Origin: Daphnia carinata | Lineage: Eukaryota > Arthropoda > Branchiopoda > Diplostraca > Daphniidae | DNA length: 64,000 bases | NCBI RefSeq assembly: GCF_022539665.2 | Contig: NC_081335.1 | Coordinates: 1,302,001-1,366,000 of the forward strand | Reading direction: 5' to 3' | Shown: in pieces, positions 26,513 to 39,900 of the stretch | How the letters are laid out: each line of letters opens with the position of its first letter | Numbering within the stretch: the stretch's first letter is position 1 | Made by a program: the position numbers and the translations under genes | The notes under the pieces: generated by a model | What the model saw: only the letters and a program-made list of their open reading frames with translations | Database searches by the model: none | What the model was told of the DNA's origin: nothing

Positions 26513-29500
26513 CCAAAGAAAAATTCAATGGGGAAATCAATAAATCAGTGAGCATTTTTTTTTTTTTTAATTTTAACCTCCAAAAGTGGGAGAAGAAATG
26601 GGCGCCCTTGTCGCCATCTATCAACGTTTCAGCCCTCTTACGTTTCAAACGTAGGAGATTTTCCAGACGAGTCGATTTGCCTGATTTGTTATTCTAGTGG
26701 ATAGCCTTTTTTTTTTTTCTTTTCCCGTGAATATTTTCAAATGAATAAGGCAACATCGCCCGCAGCCAGTCTGATCCTGCTGACCTGTTCGAGGTGCCAA
26801 CAAATTACACGTACATTTTACTAGTTGGTAGTACATAAATCACGGCACGTACTGGCGCGACGTTATCGGCTCTCGGCTTTTTTTTTTTTTTTTTATGATA
26901 ATCATCCAGCGTGGTGTAGGCTTAGCAGTAAATCTTTTACTGCTCAACAACTTGACACGCAAATTCAAATTATCAAAAAAAAAAAAAAAATTAATCAAAT
27001 CAAATCAAAGGAAAAACGTTAAAAAAAACCGTTAATTGAAAATGCTTGTGATTCTTTGTTTTTGTTCGATGAATCATGGCATGCAAATCATTTGATAACA
27101 TTCGATACATTTTTCGGGTTGTTTCTTCTTTTTTTTTTTTTTTTTTGCGTTTTTCAAGACGATGTTTAATCACGTTTGAAAGACGGAAAGGAAAACCGGC
27201 CTTCGAGCTGTCTGGTATGATGCGTGTTGAAATAATGCAGCGCTCAAACGATTTGCATCGCAGCATACGCTGAATACGTAACATTATTTCAAAAAAAAAA
27301 AAAAAAAAAAAAAAAAAGGAAACACGAAATTCAAGTCCCGTTTTGTTTTTTCACATGTCGTCCGGCTAAAATCCTTAAACGGGCTCTTATTATTAAATAT
27401 TCTTAGTTGGAAAAAAAAAAAAAAAATTACCTGATGGCGAGAGCGTTTTCTCTGGCCGGCTTTCTTTTCTCTTTAATAGAAAAAAACAAAACAAAAAAAA
27501 ACAAAAAAATCGTTCTTGTGTTAATTGAAAAGTCTGAAAACAACAACAATGGAACCGATTCACACAAAGTGAAAAAAAAAAAGAAAGAAAAAGAAATATT
27601 CCCAACCGTTTGTTATCTTTCGCCTCCTACGATGTGTTTTAACAGTTAAATGGACAATCGAGATGAATGAAGCGCGTGCTCACGCAGTTCTGCTCGGCGC
27701 AATCTGAGTCATCGCATTTCTTTTTTTTTTTTTACCAGTCGTGTAACAAATGAGTATTTTTTTTTTTTTTTTTTTTTAGTATATCGTGCGAAAAACGAAA
27801 TTGCTCGTGTGTGTGTGTGTGTGAACTTGTTTTGAAACGGTCACGAAAAGACATTAGCGTGAAAATCGGCCGAGATTAGGTCACTGGTGTGTGTATCACA
27901 CAGCACGAGTTTGAAGGTCCCGCCAGCTATCGAGAGCCATAAACAAAAGGACTCTTGCAAAGAGAAGGGGGGGTTGTAAGTCGTCATCAATCCTCTATGA
28001 TTACGCCAGTTGATGATTATATGTTTATATAAAAACAATAGGACTTTTTGTTGTTGTTCTTTATGTTGCCACGCCAATGGCCAAAAGAGAGAGAGAAAAA
28101 AAAAAAAAAAACATTCAATTTATCGCGTGAGCGCAGTAAATCTGTCGATGGTCTTTTTTCTTTTTTTTTTTTTTTTTTTTTTGTTGCTTTCAACTTTGTA
28201 TTTTCTTGTTTTCACCCGCTCTATACAAAGCGCACAGTCTTTTCCTTTTGCACCCGTTGTATGGTTGCTGCCTATACGTGTGGCGCTGTTGTGTTGGCAC
28301 GCCGCCCGTCGATTTCACGAGACTTCATTACTCCTCGATCTCGTTTGCCCTCGCGGCTAATTGGTTTCTCTCTCTCTCTCTCTCTCTCCTCGCGCGCCAT
28401 TCGATTCACTTTGCTTTTTTTTTTTTTTTTTTTTTTTAGTGAGGAAAAAGAAAACAACTACAATCTCGATATATTTATCGTCCAGATTTCATTTCGCTGA
28501 TAGGATTTCTCCTCTCCCTTTTGTTCCTTTTTCCTCCATCCATTCATTCTTATAAGATCTATATATATATATACATTTCTAATTATTTTTTAACTCTTTC
28601 AATCAAACTCTACCCCATTGTTAAAGTCATTTTTTTTTTTTTAATTTAATTATCATTTTTTTTTTGTTTGTAATTTTCATCACATTTTGTGTGTGTGTGT
28701 CGTTTGAATGGGGAGAGGGGGGGACACCGGAAGCCTCTAATTGTGATTAGCCCGGGAACAAAAAAAAAAAAAAAAATATGAAAAAGCTCACACACACACA
28801 CACACACACAGAAAATAATGTCGAGTGAAGCTTTCGCACGTTGTGAGAGAGTTACTACTCTCTCCCTTCCCCCCCTTGAAAAATTCCGTGAGAACTACAT
28901 TTTTTTTTTTTTTTATTAGTATGTTCCAGTCGGTCGTGGTATATAAACTAGGAGGTTGGGTACTAACATGCTGGAACAATGAAAAAGGGATATGATAGGC
29001 GGAGTAGACAAAAAAAAAAAAAAAATGAGTCTCTCCGTAAGATTTTGCGTGTACGCAGGCGATCCCACCAACGTACATATCCGCCCTCCATAACGATTCA
29101 TTTTTTATTTGTTCCACAATTGTGCGTGTGTGTGTGTTGAACACAAAGATTCTCTGGAGCGTTCAATTTATTTGATCGGCTGGCTGATTGTGTGTGTGTG
29201 TGTTTTTTTGTAAAGGGGAAAATGAAGTTCCAGATAAATTTAAAAAAAAAAAAAAAAACCGCATTTGTTTGATCGGAAAGCGGACAGTATTGTTTAAAGA
29301 CCAACCGTTTTCCAACGATTTATTTTCTAACCGTGTTGCGTTAGGAAGTCGATTTTTTTTTTTTTCTCCACATCTTTGTTTTATATTTTCGTGCTTCACA
29401 GCACGAGATTCTTTTGTTTACACCGTGGGCCTCCCACTGAAAAGAACGTGAATAGCCGGCCAACGTCTGTTGCGTTCAAGTGAAAAATAAGATGGCCATC

Positions 29501-30846
29501 AATCGTTTCGTGTTTAAAACTACTTAATAAAACGCGCGAAACAAAAAGAAAAAAAAAATATATATATAATTATTATTATTTCGCTTCTATTCATCATGAG
29601 AGGTAAACTGTCGGACGGGATGGCCATCGGGAACGGGACCGAATGGCCCACAAAGGAAGGGTGGAGATTTTTTCGTTCATCTTTTTTTTTCTTTTTTTTT
29701 TTTGCAATGTCTTCCTTCCTGTTTTGATAGCGATGAGTCATGCCATCTAAGTGATTTCTTCTTCTTTTTATTTCTTTTTGCTTATTCGTTGCCTTTGTTG
29801 AGATTTTGTCGGGAGAAATGGGGTGCACACCCTCCAATACGAGGAGGGGTTGGAAATAACTATCAATTAAATAAATGGACGATAATATTTGTCTTGTTCC
29901 ACGTGTGGCGTTGCGCACGCTGGATAGGGGCGGCAATGCGGAAAGGCGAAAGAGTTACGACATTGCCTCGGCGCGCTATATAGTCTAGTTTTAGCCCGTG
30001 CCTCCGCCCTTTTCACGTTGACTCGCAAAGCTTCCTCCCTCCCTCTCTTCCCCCCTAACGTAGCTAATCAAATCAAACACTGTTGGCGCCTAAGACGGGA
30101 TTGAATTGGAAATCAGTCTCCCCTTTTTCTTTCCCTCTTATGTGTGAAACGATCATCGGAACTTTGAGGAAAAGAAGGGGGGGGGGGGAGGGGGAATCTG
30201 AATATACTTTGATAACAACCCGATTGGTCTGTCCCTTTTTCTTCATTTTTATGCGTGTGTGCTGGAACAGAGCTGCTAGTTTAATGCGCCAGCGGCAATG
30301 AATAACTCGGATTTTGAAAAAGCCCTACAGCATTTATTTCTAATTTATTCTCGTATTTTTTTTTTTATTACTATTTTTTTTTTTTAATTTATTGTAATTT
30401 ATTGTTATTCTTTTTTATTCGCAGGTTTTGATGACACGAACGAAAGTGGAGACGATGGGCGATCAACGTCGCGCTCCTCCGCCTCCTCCGCCGAGAGGTG
30501 TTACCCTGCGTTCGCCATCTGCTGTTATCGCGCCTTTGGGCGCTTGTGGAACGGCTCGTCCGCCTTCGTCGACGTCCGCCAGCACGTCGTCCGCCAACCG
30601 ACTCCATTTCAAAACGGCCAACGCCGCCAATGCCCCCAATGCCATTACACCTGCCATTAAGCCGGCGATGAAGGAACACGTTCCAGCCGAACTGTCCGCT
30701 GGATTGTCTGGCCTACATCATCAGCAAGGCTACCTGGAAACCCGTTACGCCTACAGCGTCAACGGCATTCTCGGATCGGCCGCCCAGGCCTCAGCCGCTG
30801 CCGCCTTCTTCGCCAGGTAGGACCCGATTCAAATTATTATTTCTTT

Positions 30847-30884
<38 letters not shown>

Positions 30885-33872
30885 GGTGAGGGGGGGGGGG
30901 GGGGTTTAGCAGACAAAACGTTGCAGTCGTATTATTGTTCAATTATGCACGTCAAGTCGACGGTCACGCTCTTTTCTTTCCCGACATCTTCATTTTTTTT
31001 TTTTTTAAATTCCAATTTCGTGCGTATGGAATGTTTGAATTTCCCTCGTTTTTATTATTTATTTTTTTTTTGTGCGTTGTGTAACCGCGACTTTTGACTT
31101 GAGGGGCCAAACCGAAATAGGTATACATGGATAATTACAGGGGTGGTCATGACAGAGCGGTACGAAAATGAAAAAAAAAAAAAAAAAAAAATCAGACCTG
31201 AAAAGCCCAACAAAAAAAAAAAAAAAAGAAAAAAAAGAACGAGATCCTCTGCGCCTGCTGTTCCAAAAAGAGTTTCAGTTCTCTTGAGCTGTCAAGTTTT
31301 TTCTTTTCCCTTCTCTCGTATCTTTAGATACTATTAGAGAGAGTCAGCTGATACCGTAGTATACAGCCTTGAGGGTATAGGGGCCGACGGTGGTGCGTGA
31401 TAAATCGGGAGAGAATAAAAAAAAAAAACAGGCGCTACACGAGAAAATAGATGTTATGCATCACAGGCAAAAAAAAAAAAAAAAAAAAAAAAGAGCTCTT
31501 CCCCATATATACAAGAACGTGATCGCTACCAGAGATTATCGAATCTTCTTTTTCTTTTCTTTTTTCACGACTTTTATATCCCTTCTATGTCTCTCTCTCT
31601 CTCTCTCTCTCTTTTCGGGACAAGAAAGTGTAGGCTAAACTCTTTTTTTTTTTTTTTTTTTTTTTTTTTATTTTGGAAGACAAAATGAACAACATTTAGA
31701 TATACGCAAGACACATAGGCAGAACATTCAAAGGTGTTATTTTTCTTCCTTTCCACTTCATATAATGACATTATCTTCCCGAGTCTTTTTTTTTTTTTTT
31801 TTTTTTTTTTTACGACTCTTTAAATGTCGTGACGGACGCTATATGGCCCGATCATTATCCTTCACTTCGATTCCATAGTGAATAGGCGTTTTTTTCTTCT
31901 TCTTCTTCTTCTTCTTCTTTTAGATTTTTTTTCTTTTTTTTCTTTTTAATGTTTATTTGTGTGGATTTGCTTCTCTCTTTTGCCTCTAACCCCGTGGAGT
32001 TTGGTTGCTGTTCGTTTTGGCTAGTTGATGAGGTTTGAAATTTTTATGGGCTGACGGGTATATTGCTCGTCCAGAGAGTCCCGACATCTCCTAAAAACTT
32101 CCCCCCTCCTGGTAACCGAAAACCTATATAGGAGTATATATCAGTTGACTGCACGCGAGTTAAAGCGTTTAACAACGCACACCTATAACCGACGGATTGA
32201 ATTAGAACTCTTGTTTTTCCCTTTTTCTTTTTTTTTTTTTTTTTTTTTTTGTTTTTATGTCTTTTTCGTTTTGGGGCTCTTTAAACGTTTTTGCTTATTT
32301 TTAGACTGCGCTTGCGTGCGGGCTATTTTTGTGTTGCGTAAAATTGACGTTCTAGCGCACTGGACGACACTGTCATCTGGCGGCGTATAAAAGAACTGAA
32401 CCTATTTTTTTAAAACTTTCGAGGATTTGCATTTGATAGCGCAATTTGAATCAACGTCAATATTTTTTTTAAAGGTGGATGAATTGGGATTTTGTTTTTT
32501 AATTCGAATTTCCAATTTCGTGAATGTTGTTTATCGCCATCTAACGATGACAACAGCAACCGCTTTTAGGGTTCCACTTGTACTGGCGCACTTGGACCGA
32601 CGTAAAAGGGCGGGAGGGAATAAGGGTCATCTTTTCCGGATGAAGAGCAATCCATTTGCGTTGAAGGCTGCCGCTTAAAGATGGATCAAGTTTTCCTGTT
32701 CCGCTTGGCATTCATGAAAAAAAAAAAAAAAAAAAAAAAAGACGACGATCGTTCATAACCACTTTCTTTGGATTCTCGAAGGACGTACTTCCATAAAAAA
32801 AAAAAAAAAAAAAAAGATTCCCCCAAAAATGTTGCTTGACAATTCATCCACGACCTTGCGTGGCTCAAAACCGGTAGTAGTAGTAGTCTACACCGCCATA
32901 CGATGGTAATGATGACGCATCAATAGGAATATTATAAGTATCCTCTCTCGTATAGCTCGATGGCTTATAATGTCCACCGTCCAAAAGTAAATAGAGAAAG
33001 AAAGAAAGAACCTCGTTGAAAGAAGAAGAAGCGCACCGATCGATGGACTGATGACTAGATTATCGAGATGATGCGGGATGATGCGCGGCCAGTTGGATAC
33101 ACGCGGACGCCACAACCGAAAGAGATCACAACACTTTGCGCCAGCAAACGCGGAGGGAAAGGACCAAGCGGGTTTCCCAAACTGCTGGAGGGGTTGGAAA
33201 CAAAAAAAAAAAAAAAAAAAAAATGTGTGGACAGCCCGGATGAAGAATTTATACGAACGGCATGCACGCACCCATATAAATGTGATTCCATCATTGCGCG
33301 AAGAGACGGTTATGAGGGGAGAATTGAAGGCTATCCATCACAACAAAAGCGCAGATCTGCCCGATTGCATAACTCGATCAGGAGCCGGCCAAAAATCGGG
33401 AACGTCGGGCAACCAAGCCAAGTGGAAGGGAACTTCTTGTTTTCATTTGTGAGAGTGATTCTTAGGAAAGAGGCGTGATTTTCAACAGGGCAAACAAACA
33501 TGCAAATCAGTTTGTTTTTGCTTTTCCAAAGTTTCTTTTTTTTTTTTTTTTCTTTTTCTTTTTCTTTTTTAACAAAATCTGTAAAGGAACAGCATTCCTG
33601 AATGTTATTGTTACATGTGGAACTCGTTTGACAACGTGCAAAAGCGTGACATATCGTTTCGTCGTCGTCGTCGGGTCGTGCGTTCTTTTCACGGGAAAAC
33701 GTTTGCTCCGTTTTGGAACTAGCGTCTACACAGATGCCGAGAGTCGCCACGGTTGGAATGCCGTCGCAAACTGTTTGCTCTTCCGCTTCTCGGGACAAAG
33801 TCGTCCGTAGTCAGCGATGGAATGTAAGCAAAAACAAACAGACGAGAAACGCCTAGTGATTAATGAACGTCG

Positions 33873-33907
<35 letters not shown>

Positions 33908-36900
33908 TTCCAAAACTGATCGATGGTTTGTGCTTGTCGGTCCAGCTCTCTCAAGATGGCGAAAAAAAAAAAGCAGCGAGAAAAAAAAAACGTAAACAGG
34001 AAAGCCATTTTTATTTTTATTTTTTTTTCGTTCTCTTTTCGTGTATCCCTGTTTTATGTCACTTGCCACGACGGCGCCTGTTTAGCAACAATTCCAAAAG
34101 CCAGCATCTCCATAGGGTGCGGAGAAGGGGACATCTTTCTTGCGTGTGTACGTTCGTTGGCGATCGACCGATAGGAGACCTTACACACACATACATTGCG
34201 GATGGGTAAAGAAGAAAACAAAAAAAAAAAAGAATGGGAAATTGGAAGTGTGTTCTTGAGCCAGAAAAAGAACCCCCCATCAGAAAAAAAAAAGGGAGGC
34301 TAACTTATGTATGAGGCACAGTTTGAAGAGCCAAAGAAGAACGAAGGACTTAGGTATTCTTTGATACCTCTCTGGTTTTTGTTCGTCTGCTGCGCCTTTA
34401 AAGGTTAAGATTATTCGGGACCGTCGGGATGAAGAGGAAGTCAGATAGACGCGCTCCCCACCCCCACCAAAAAAAAAAAAATGAATAAAAATAGGGGTAG
34501 AAGTAGGGAAGGTCGATGAATACTCATCCGTTGAGATGGATGGCCGAACGACACCAAACCGCGTCTCAAATCCCTTAGACACGGACGCTCTTCCGTCCGG
34601 TTCGATCTGCCGCCGAGGTGGCGGGCTTGTGTAGCGGGCGGCAGTCAATCCCCTCCGGACATCCTTCATCCCAAACTTGGCCACCGTCTCCGGCTTTATT
34701 CTTCCAATATTTTTTATTATTTTTTTTTTTTTTCGATTGAACTAAAACAACATACTCTTTTTTTTTTTAAATAATTAAATATTCATTTTTCCCATGTTGA
34801 TGCGACCGTTGGTCCCTAAAAATTTGTTTTGACGCCGTACCATTCCATCCGCCGTTTTCATTTTTGAATTTTGAATATATATATATGTATATTTTTTTTT
34901 AATCAGGAATAGTTATATAGGAGGGTAAAAAAAAAAAAAAAAAAAGTGCAAAGCAAGTAGAGCAACTGTGAGTGAACATCAGTAAGCACTTCGACTCGGC
35001 TAGCGCTCCGTTAACGGGAGGGGGGGGGGGGTTCTCGTGCATTTACACGCGGGCGACGTGATCACGGATCACTGGGGCGGTGGCTGCTGTACTCTTTCTG
35101 CCGAACATCAATCAATCCTTTTTCCTTTTTTTTGCCCTCCTGCCTCCTCAACTACCCTCACTAACTCTTTGGTCTCCCTTTAATTTTTGATTGAATGACG
35201 GATGGAGTGCTATACACAAACCACTGCCGCTCTTACATACGCATTTCCTCTCTCTTTCTATACATATATATATATAGATTACGGTTCACTTACGTTTTCT
35301 TTTGCTCTGTTTAGTTTTTTTTTTATTCCATATTGGTCCTTACTGTGTTTTTTTTGTTTTTTTTTGGTGAATGGTGGGCACTTTATTGTTGCTCGCCATT
35401 AAGTCACGCATTATCCGATTCGTCACTTTCACGAACTTTTCCCTTTGCTTTTTCACGCGTACAAAATGCGAGCCGCTTCATCGGGGAAGGTAACACGATC
35501 AATTTGATTTGAATTCGAGAAAAAAAAAAAAAAAAAAAAAAAAATTCTGGGTACGTAAAATGAAAGACATTTCGCTTGGGAAATGGACCAGCTGATTTCA
35601 ATCCGTGGACTATCAGAGCAACTGCAAACATACACGCGGAAAAAAAAAAACATATCCAAGTTGCACGCGTATTGACTGTATGCACAACATACGTATGCGT
35701 GTGTATTCTTCTATAACCCTGTTTGCATATCAATCAATTGCTGTCGAAACTTCTTTTTCTACGACGCCACGCGTTACCAGCAAAAAGAAGAAAAAAAATA
35801 TTGGATTCGCTTCTTTTATTTAAATTCAGGGTATTTTTTTTTTTTTTTTTTTAGACGTTCAGATGATAAGAGCTACCATCGTATCACAAGATGCGGTTGT
35901 ATTTATTTTTTTTTTGAATTACCCCAAGATTTTTCTTTTTTTTTTTTCTCTGTGTGTGTGTGTGTGTGTGTCCTGCTTTGGAAGTCGGTGCTACTCTTGT
36001 GCCAGAAAGTCTTACGAGTCAGGGGCGTTTCGAGTCAATGATTTTAAATGGCCACATCACACAGAGAAAAGAGAGAAGGAACTCGTGCACTGTGGCGCTC
36101 TCTTTTTTCTTCTCTATATATAATGCGACAGATCACGAATCATTCCCATTCAAATCCTCCCACCGAGGCTGGGCCCTCCTTTTTTTTTTTTTTTTTTTCA
36201 TCTTTCTACGCCGTGTTCGTGTGTGTGTTTATAGTTTCTATACATACAGTTGATTGAATCGGTCTTGCTTGAATACCGCCAATGGGTAGGAGGGAGAGGG
36301 GGGGGAGGATGCTGAAACGTAGGAGGAATATTCTTACTACTTGGAGAATTTACGAGCGATTGACCGTTCAAGCGGCACGTCGGCATGCTTGTGTCGATCG
36401 TTTCCAAACGAAAACAATATCTAGCAAAACGCGCAAATCTTCTCTCTCTTTTTCGCTTGAGCATTTTCTTTCTAAAACAAAACAAAAAACAATTTTTGTA
36501 GTTCGTAAAAAAAAAAAAAAAAAAAAAAAAAAAAGAAATTGAATCGAATATGGATGAAGTGTAGTGCTGGAGCGCATGTGCTTGTAGACAAGCTACGTCT
36601 AAAGCGGATTAGAATGCTCAGCGTTAAAGGGGGGGGGGGCGAAATTATTCTGAAAAAAAAAAAAAAAAAAACAAGGGGAAAAATAAAAGGAAAGGAAAGG
36701 GTAGAAATATGCGATGTTTCTTCAACACCTTTGACCGAAGGGATTATTATTCAAATGAACGTTGCGTAAGGTTCCATCAGCGTGAAAGTGTCGTGAAAGT
36801 TGTACGGGAAAAAAAACAAAACAAACAAAAGCCCGGTGGCATATTTCTCGTTTGAAAAGGCTTCCCAATGTAACAAAAGCCTTCTATCATTGTTCTCGCT

Positions 36901-39900
36901 GGACGAGCAGTGATTGATCCAATTGTTGTTGGCACCTGCCGACTCTTTTGACGTTGAAGAGATTCCATTTTTTTTTTCTTGTTCTTTTGAACACACTGAA
37001 AAAAATAAAAAAAAAAGAAAAAAGAAAGGGGAAAAGTTTTGGAAAATTTCGTTTGCAAGAGCGGAATAGGATTAGGGGGTTTACACAACAACATCGTGTC
37101 CAATGTCCAGATTTTTTTTTTTTATCCTTTTTTTTTCTTTCTTTTTTCTTTCTTTTCTATTTACCCTCTCCCACATCTTGTTGCTCGTGGACGAACATCA
37201 TTCCATTACTCGGTGGCGATCGTTCAGATGGCAGAGCGGATTAAATCCGCCCATAGCGACAGTATTTACGGCGCTTGGATATGAAAAGCGTACAGCGTCC
37301 GAGATGAGCAAAGGGGATTTATTTATTTCCCTCCAAAAAGTATGCGGCGAAATGTATTTAGATAATGGCGTACCAGTGCAGACGCGTGCCGAGTGAAATG
37401 AAATGGAAACATTTCTTTCAAAAAGAAAATGAAGTTTATTACATTTCGTCGGCTATTTCTATTTATTTTTTATTTTTTTTTATTTTATTTTGACTCGCTG
37501 TTTATTAGTTATACATTTTTAAAAAATCGGCCAACCAGAAAATAGTGGCACATTTCACGGCTGTGTCTTTTGTTTGCGCAAAGAAAAGGAGGATATGCAA
37601 ATATACTCCGCCCAGTTGGTCGGCGTTCCCACGAAGGGTCTGGACAATTGCATTTTGTGGTCAGTTTGGAAGGGAATCGGTTGGATTGTACTACAATAGT
37701 TTTATTTTATTTTATTATTTTTTTTTTTCTTATCAATTTCTCTGTTCTCATGCGAGTGCGGGCGAGCGTACTCCTCACCCAATCCTATCAAAAATTTGAA
37801 GGCATTTTGCTGGACGACCGGACGAGATGGGCGCACATAAAACGGGGAAATTGGAGAAATGGAGAAGGGAATGAAAATGCTTGCTCCTCTTTTCTTTTTC
37901 TTTCTTTTTTTTTTTTTTCTTGTGTGTATCTTCTCTTGCCGATCACGAACCCGTGTTCACGGGGGTGGCCGGAGTTCTTGAAGGGAGAAAAGCGGAAGGA
38001 AGGAAATGCGGTATAAAAAAAAAAAAACACAAAAGAAAAAAAAAAAAAAAGGGGGAAGAAAAAAAAAAAAGAATAAGGTGGCAGGAATCGATCCGTGACA
38101 AGCATCTGGTCCTCTCAATGCTCTAGTCTCTTCTTCTCTATGTGATGTGTGGATGGAAGGCAGCCTCGTTTCTGATATAATCCGACAAGATAAAGAAAGA
38201 AAAAAATAAATGTGAGCTCCCGTAGCCCCCAAAAAACGAGAGAAAAACCCAAGTGAGAAAGAAAGAAAGAAAAAAAAAAAAAAGATCGTCACAGATATGT
38301 GTGGTCGGAGGTATACATCCGCTTCTACTTTTTTTTTTCTTCTCAATTGCTTTCTTTCTTGGGGAAGAAAAAAAAAAATGGACGTCAGAAGTGCCGTCGG
38401 ATGGGACTATCCGGAATTGAAGTGTTATTCTTCTATTAGATTGGATGAACATTTCTATATTTTTTTTTCTTTTCCTGGAAAAAAAAGGGGGGGGGGGGTG
38501 CCGTCCCTAAAGATAACAAAAGCGTGTCGCTGTTTGGATTGAGTTTTTTTTTTTTTTTTTTCCAATTCAATAGAGATCGGTCAATTTCCTCTGCCGTCAG
38601 AAGTTAACACACACACCTTGTCATAACATTATAATCAGTCAAAAGGCCCTCCCAGCTGACTTTCTCTTTGAAGACACTTGTTTTGTATTTTTTATTTTTT
38701 ATTTTTTTGGGTGGAGGAACGTTTGATTTGGATGTAGAGCTGGTGGATGTTTCATCTCCCAGATGCATTTGGAATATGTATTTTTTTTTTTTATTTTGAA
38801 AAAAAAAAAAAGGGATATGCTTGTATAGACGTCGAAAGGAGGGGGGGGTATCTCTCTAACTGCAAGCTCCTCCCACACAATCAGTCACGAGCCGAGCGTT
38901 TAGTAAAAATACGAGGGAGGTAGTAGAAGAAGAAGAAGAAGATGCGAACAAGGAGAGACAGAGACGGAATGGCAGCAGGAAAATGTTTGAGAGGGTTTGG
39001 GAAATGACTGCGTTTTCCTTGTTGAGGAGGGACCGAAGAGCGTCGATGACGCGATCCTTCTATCCGGAAGGGAGGGGGTTTGGAGAGGGGGGAAGCATCC
39101 GCTGAATCATCCGACAACTTGGGAAACCGTTTTCCACTTAGATTCCTGGGATTTCTTTTTATTATTCTCTTTTTTTTTTCTTTTTCGCCAAGTCGTTAAA
39201 GAGCCAACGGTTCTTAATTAAACGAACACCGCATCATTTCTCTCCCTATCTCATTTGAATTGCAAAATTTCTTTCCTCCACATTCGGGACGGGGGGGGGG
39301 GGAACTTCTTCTCAGTTCTATTTGCCATGGATATTCGCTCCAGCTAGTCAAGCGATTTCTCAAACTGATTTTGTTTCCTTTTTACATTTTCTGTTTACGG
39401 TACGACGTAAACGAGAATAAGAGCCTATTTAAAACACCATGACGTTTCTTTTTTTTTTTTTTTTTTTTTTTTTCAAAAACAACGAAGTAATAATAAACAC
39501 ATAAATATGAATCGTCGTAACACACACAAAAAAAAACAATCGTTTTGTCTCAAGACGACACAGCCGCCCCATCTTTTTTTGTTTTTGTTTTTATCTGTTC
39601 CACGGGCTTTTGAACAACGACTTCCCTATTTTCTTTTTTCTTTTTCTTTTTCTTTTTCTTTTTCCTCTCTTACTACCTCTGATTTAGGATGGCGATAGTT
39701 GCGAAGCCCGAAAAAAAAAAAAAAAAAACTTTTAGAGATGGGAGGCAATGAAGAAAGCCGACTGTGCGCGTCTTTGATTCCGAGCGTTGATATCATCAAG
39801 CGCCTTCTTTCTCCTCTTTTCTTTTTCTGTTGTGTTTGTGTTGCGGTTATTTCGTGCGCCCGCTTGATTTGGAATATATAGGGGGTTAAAAAAAAAAAAA

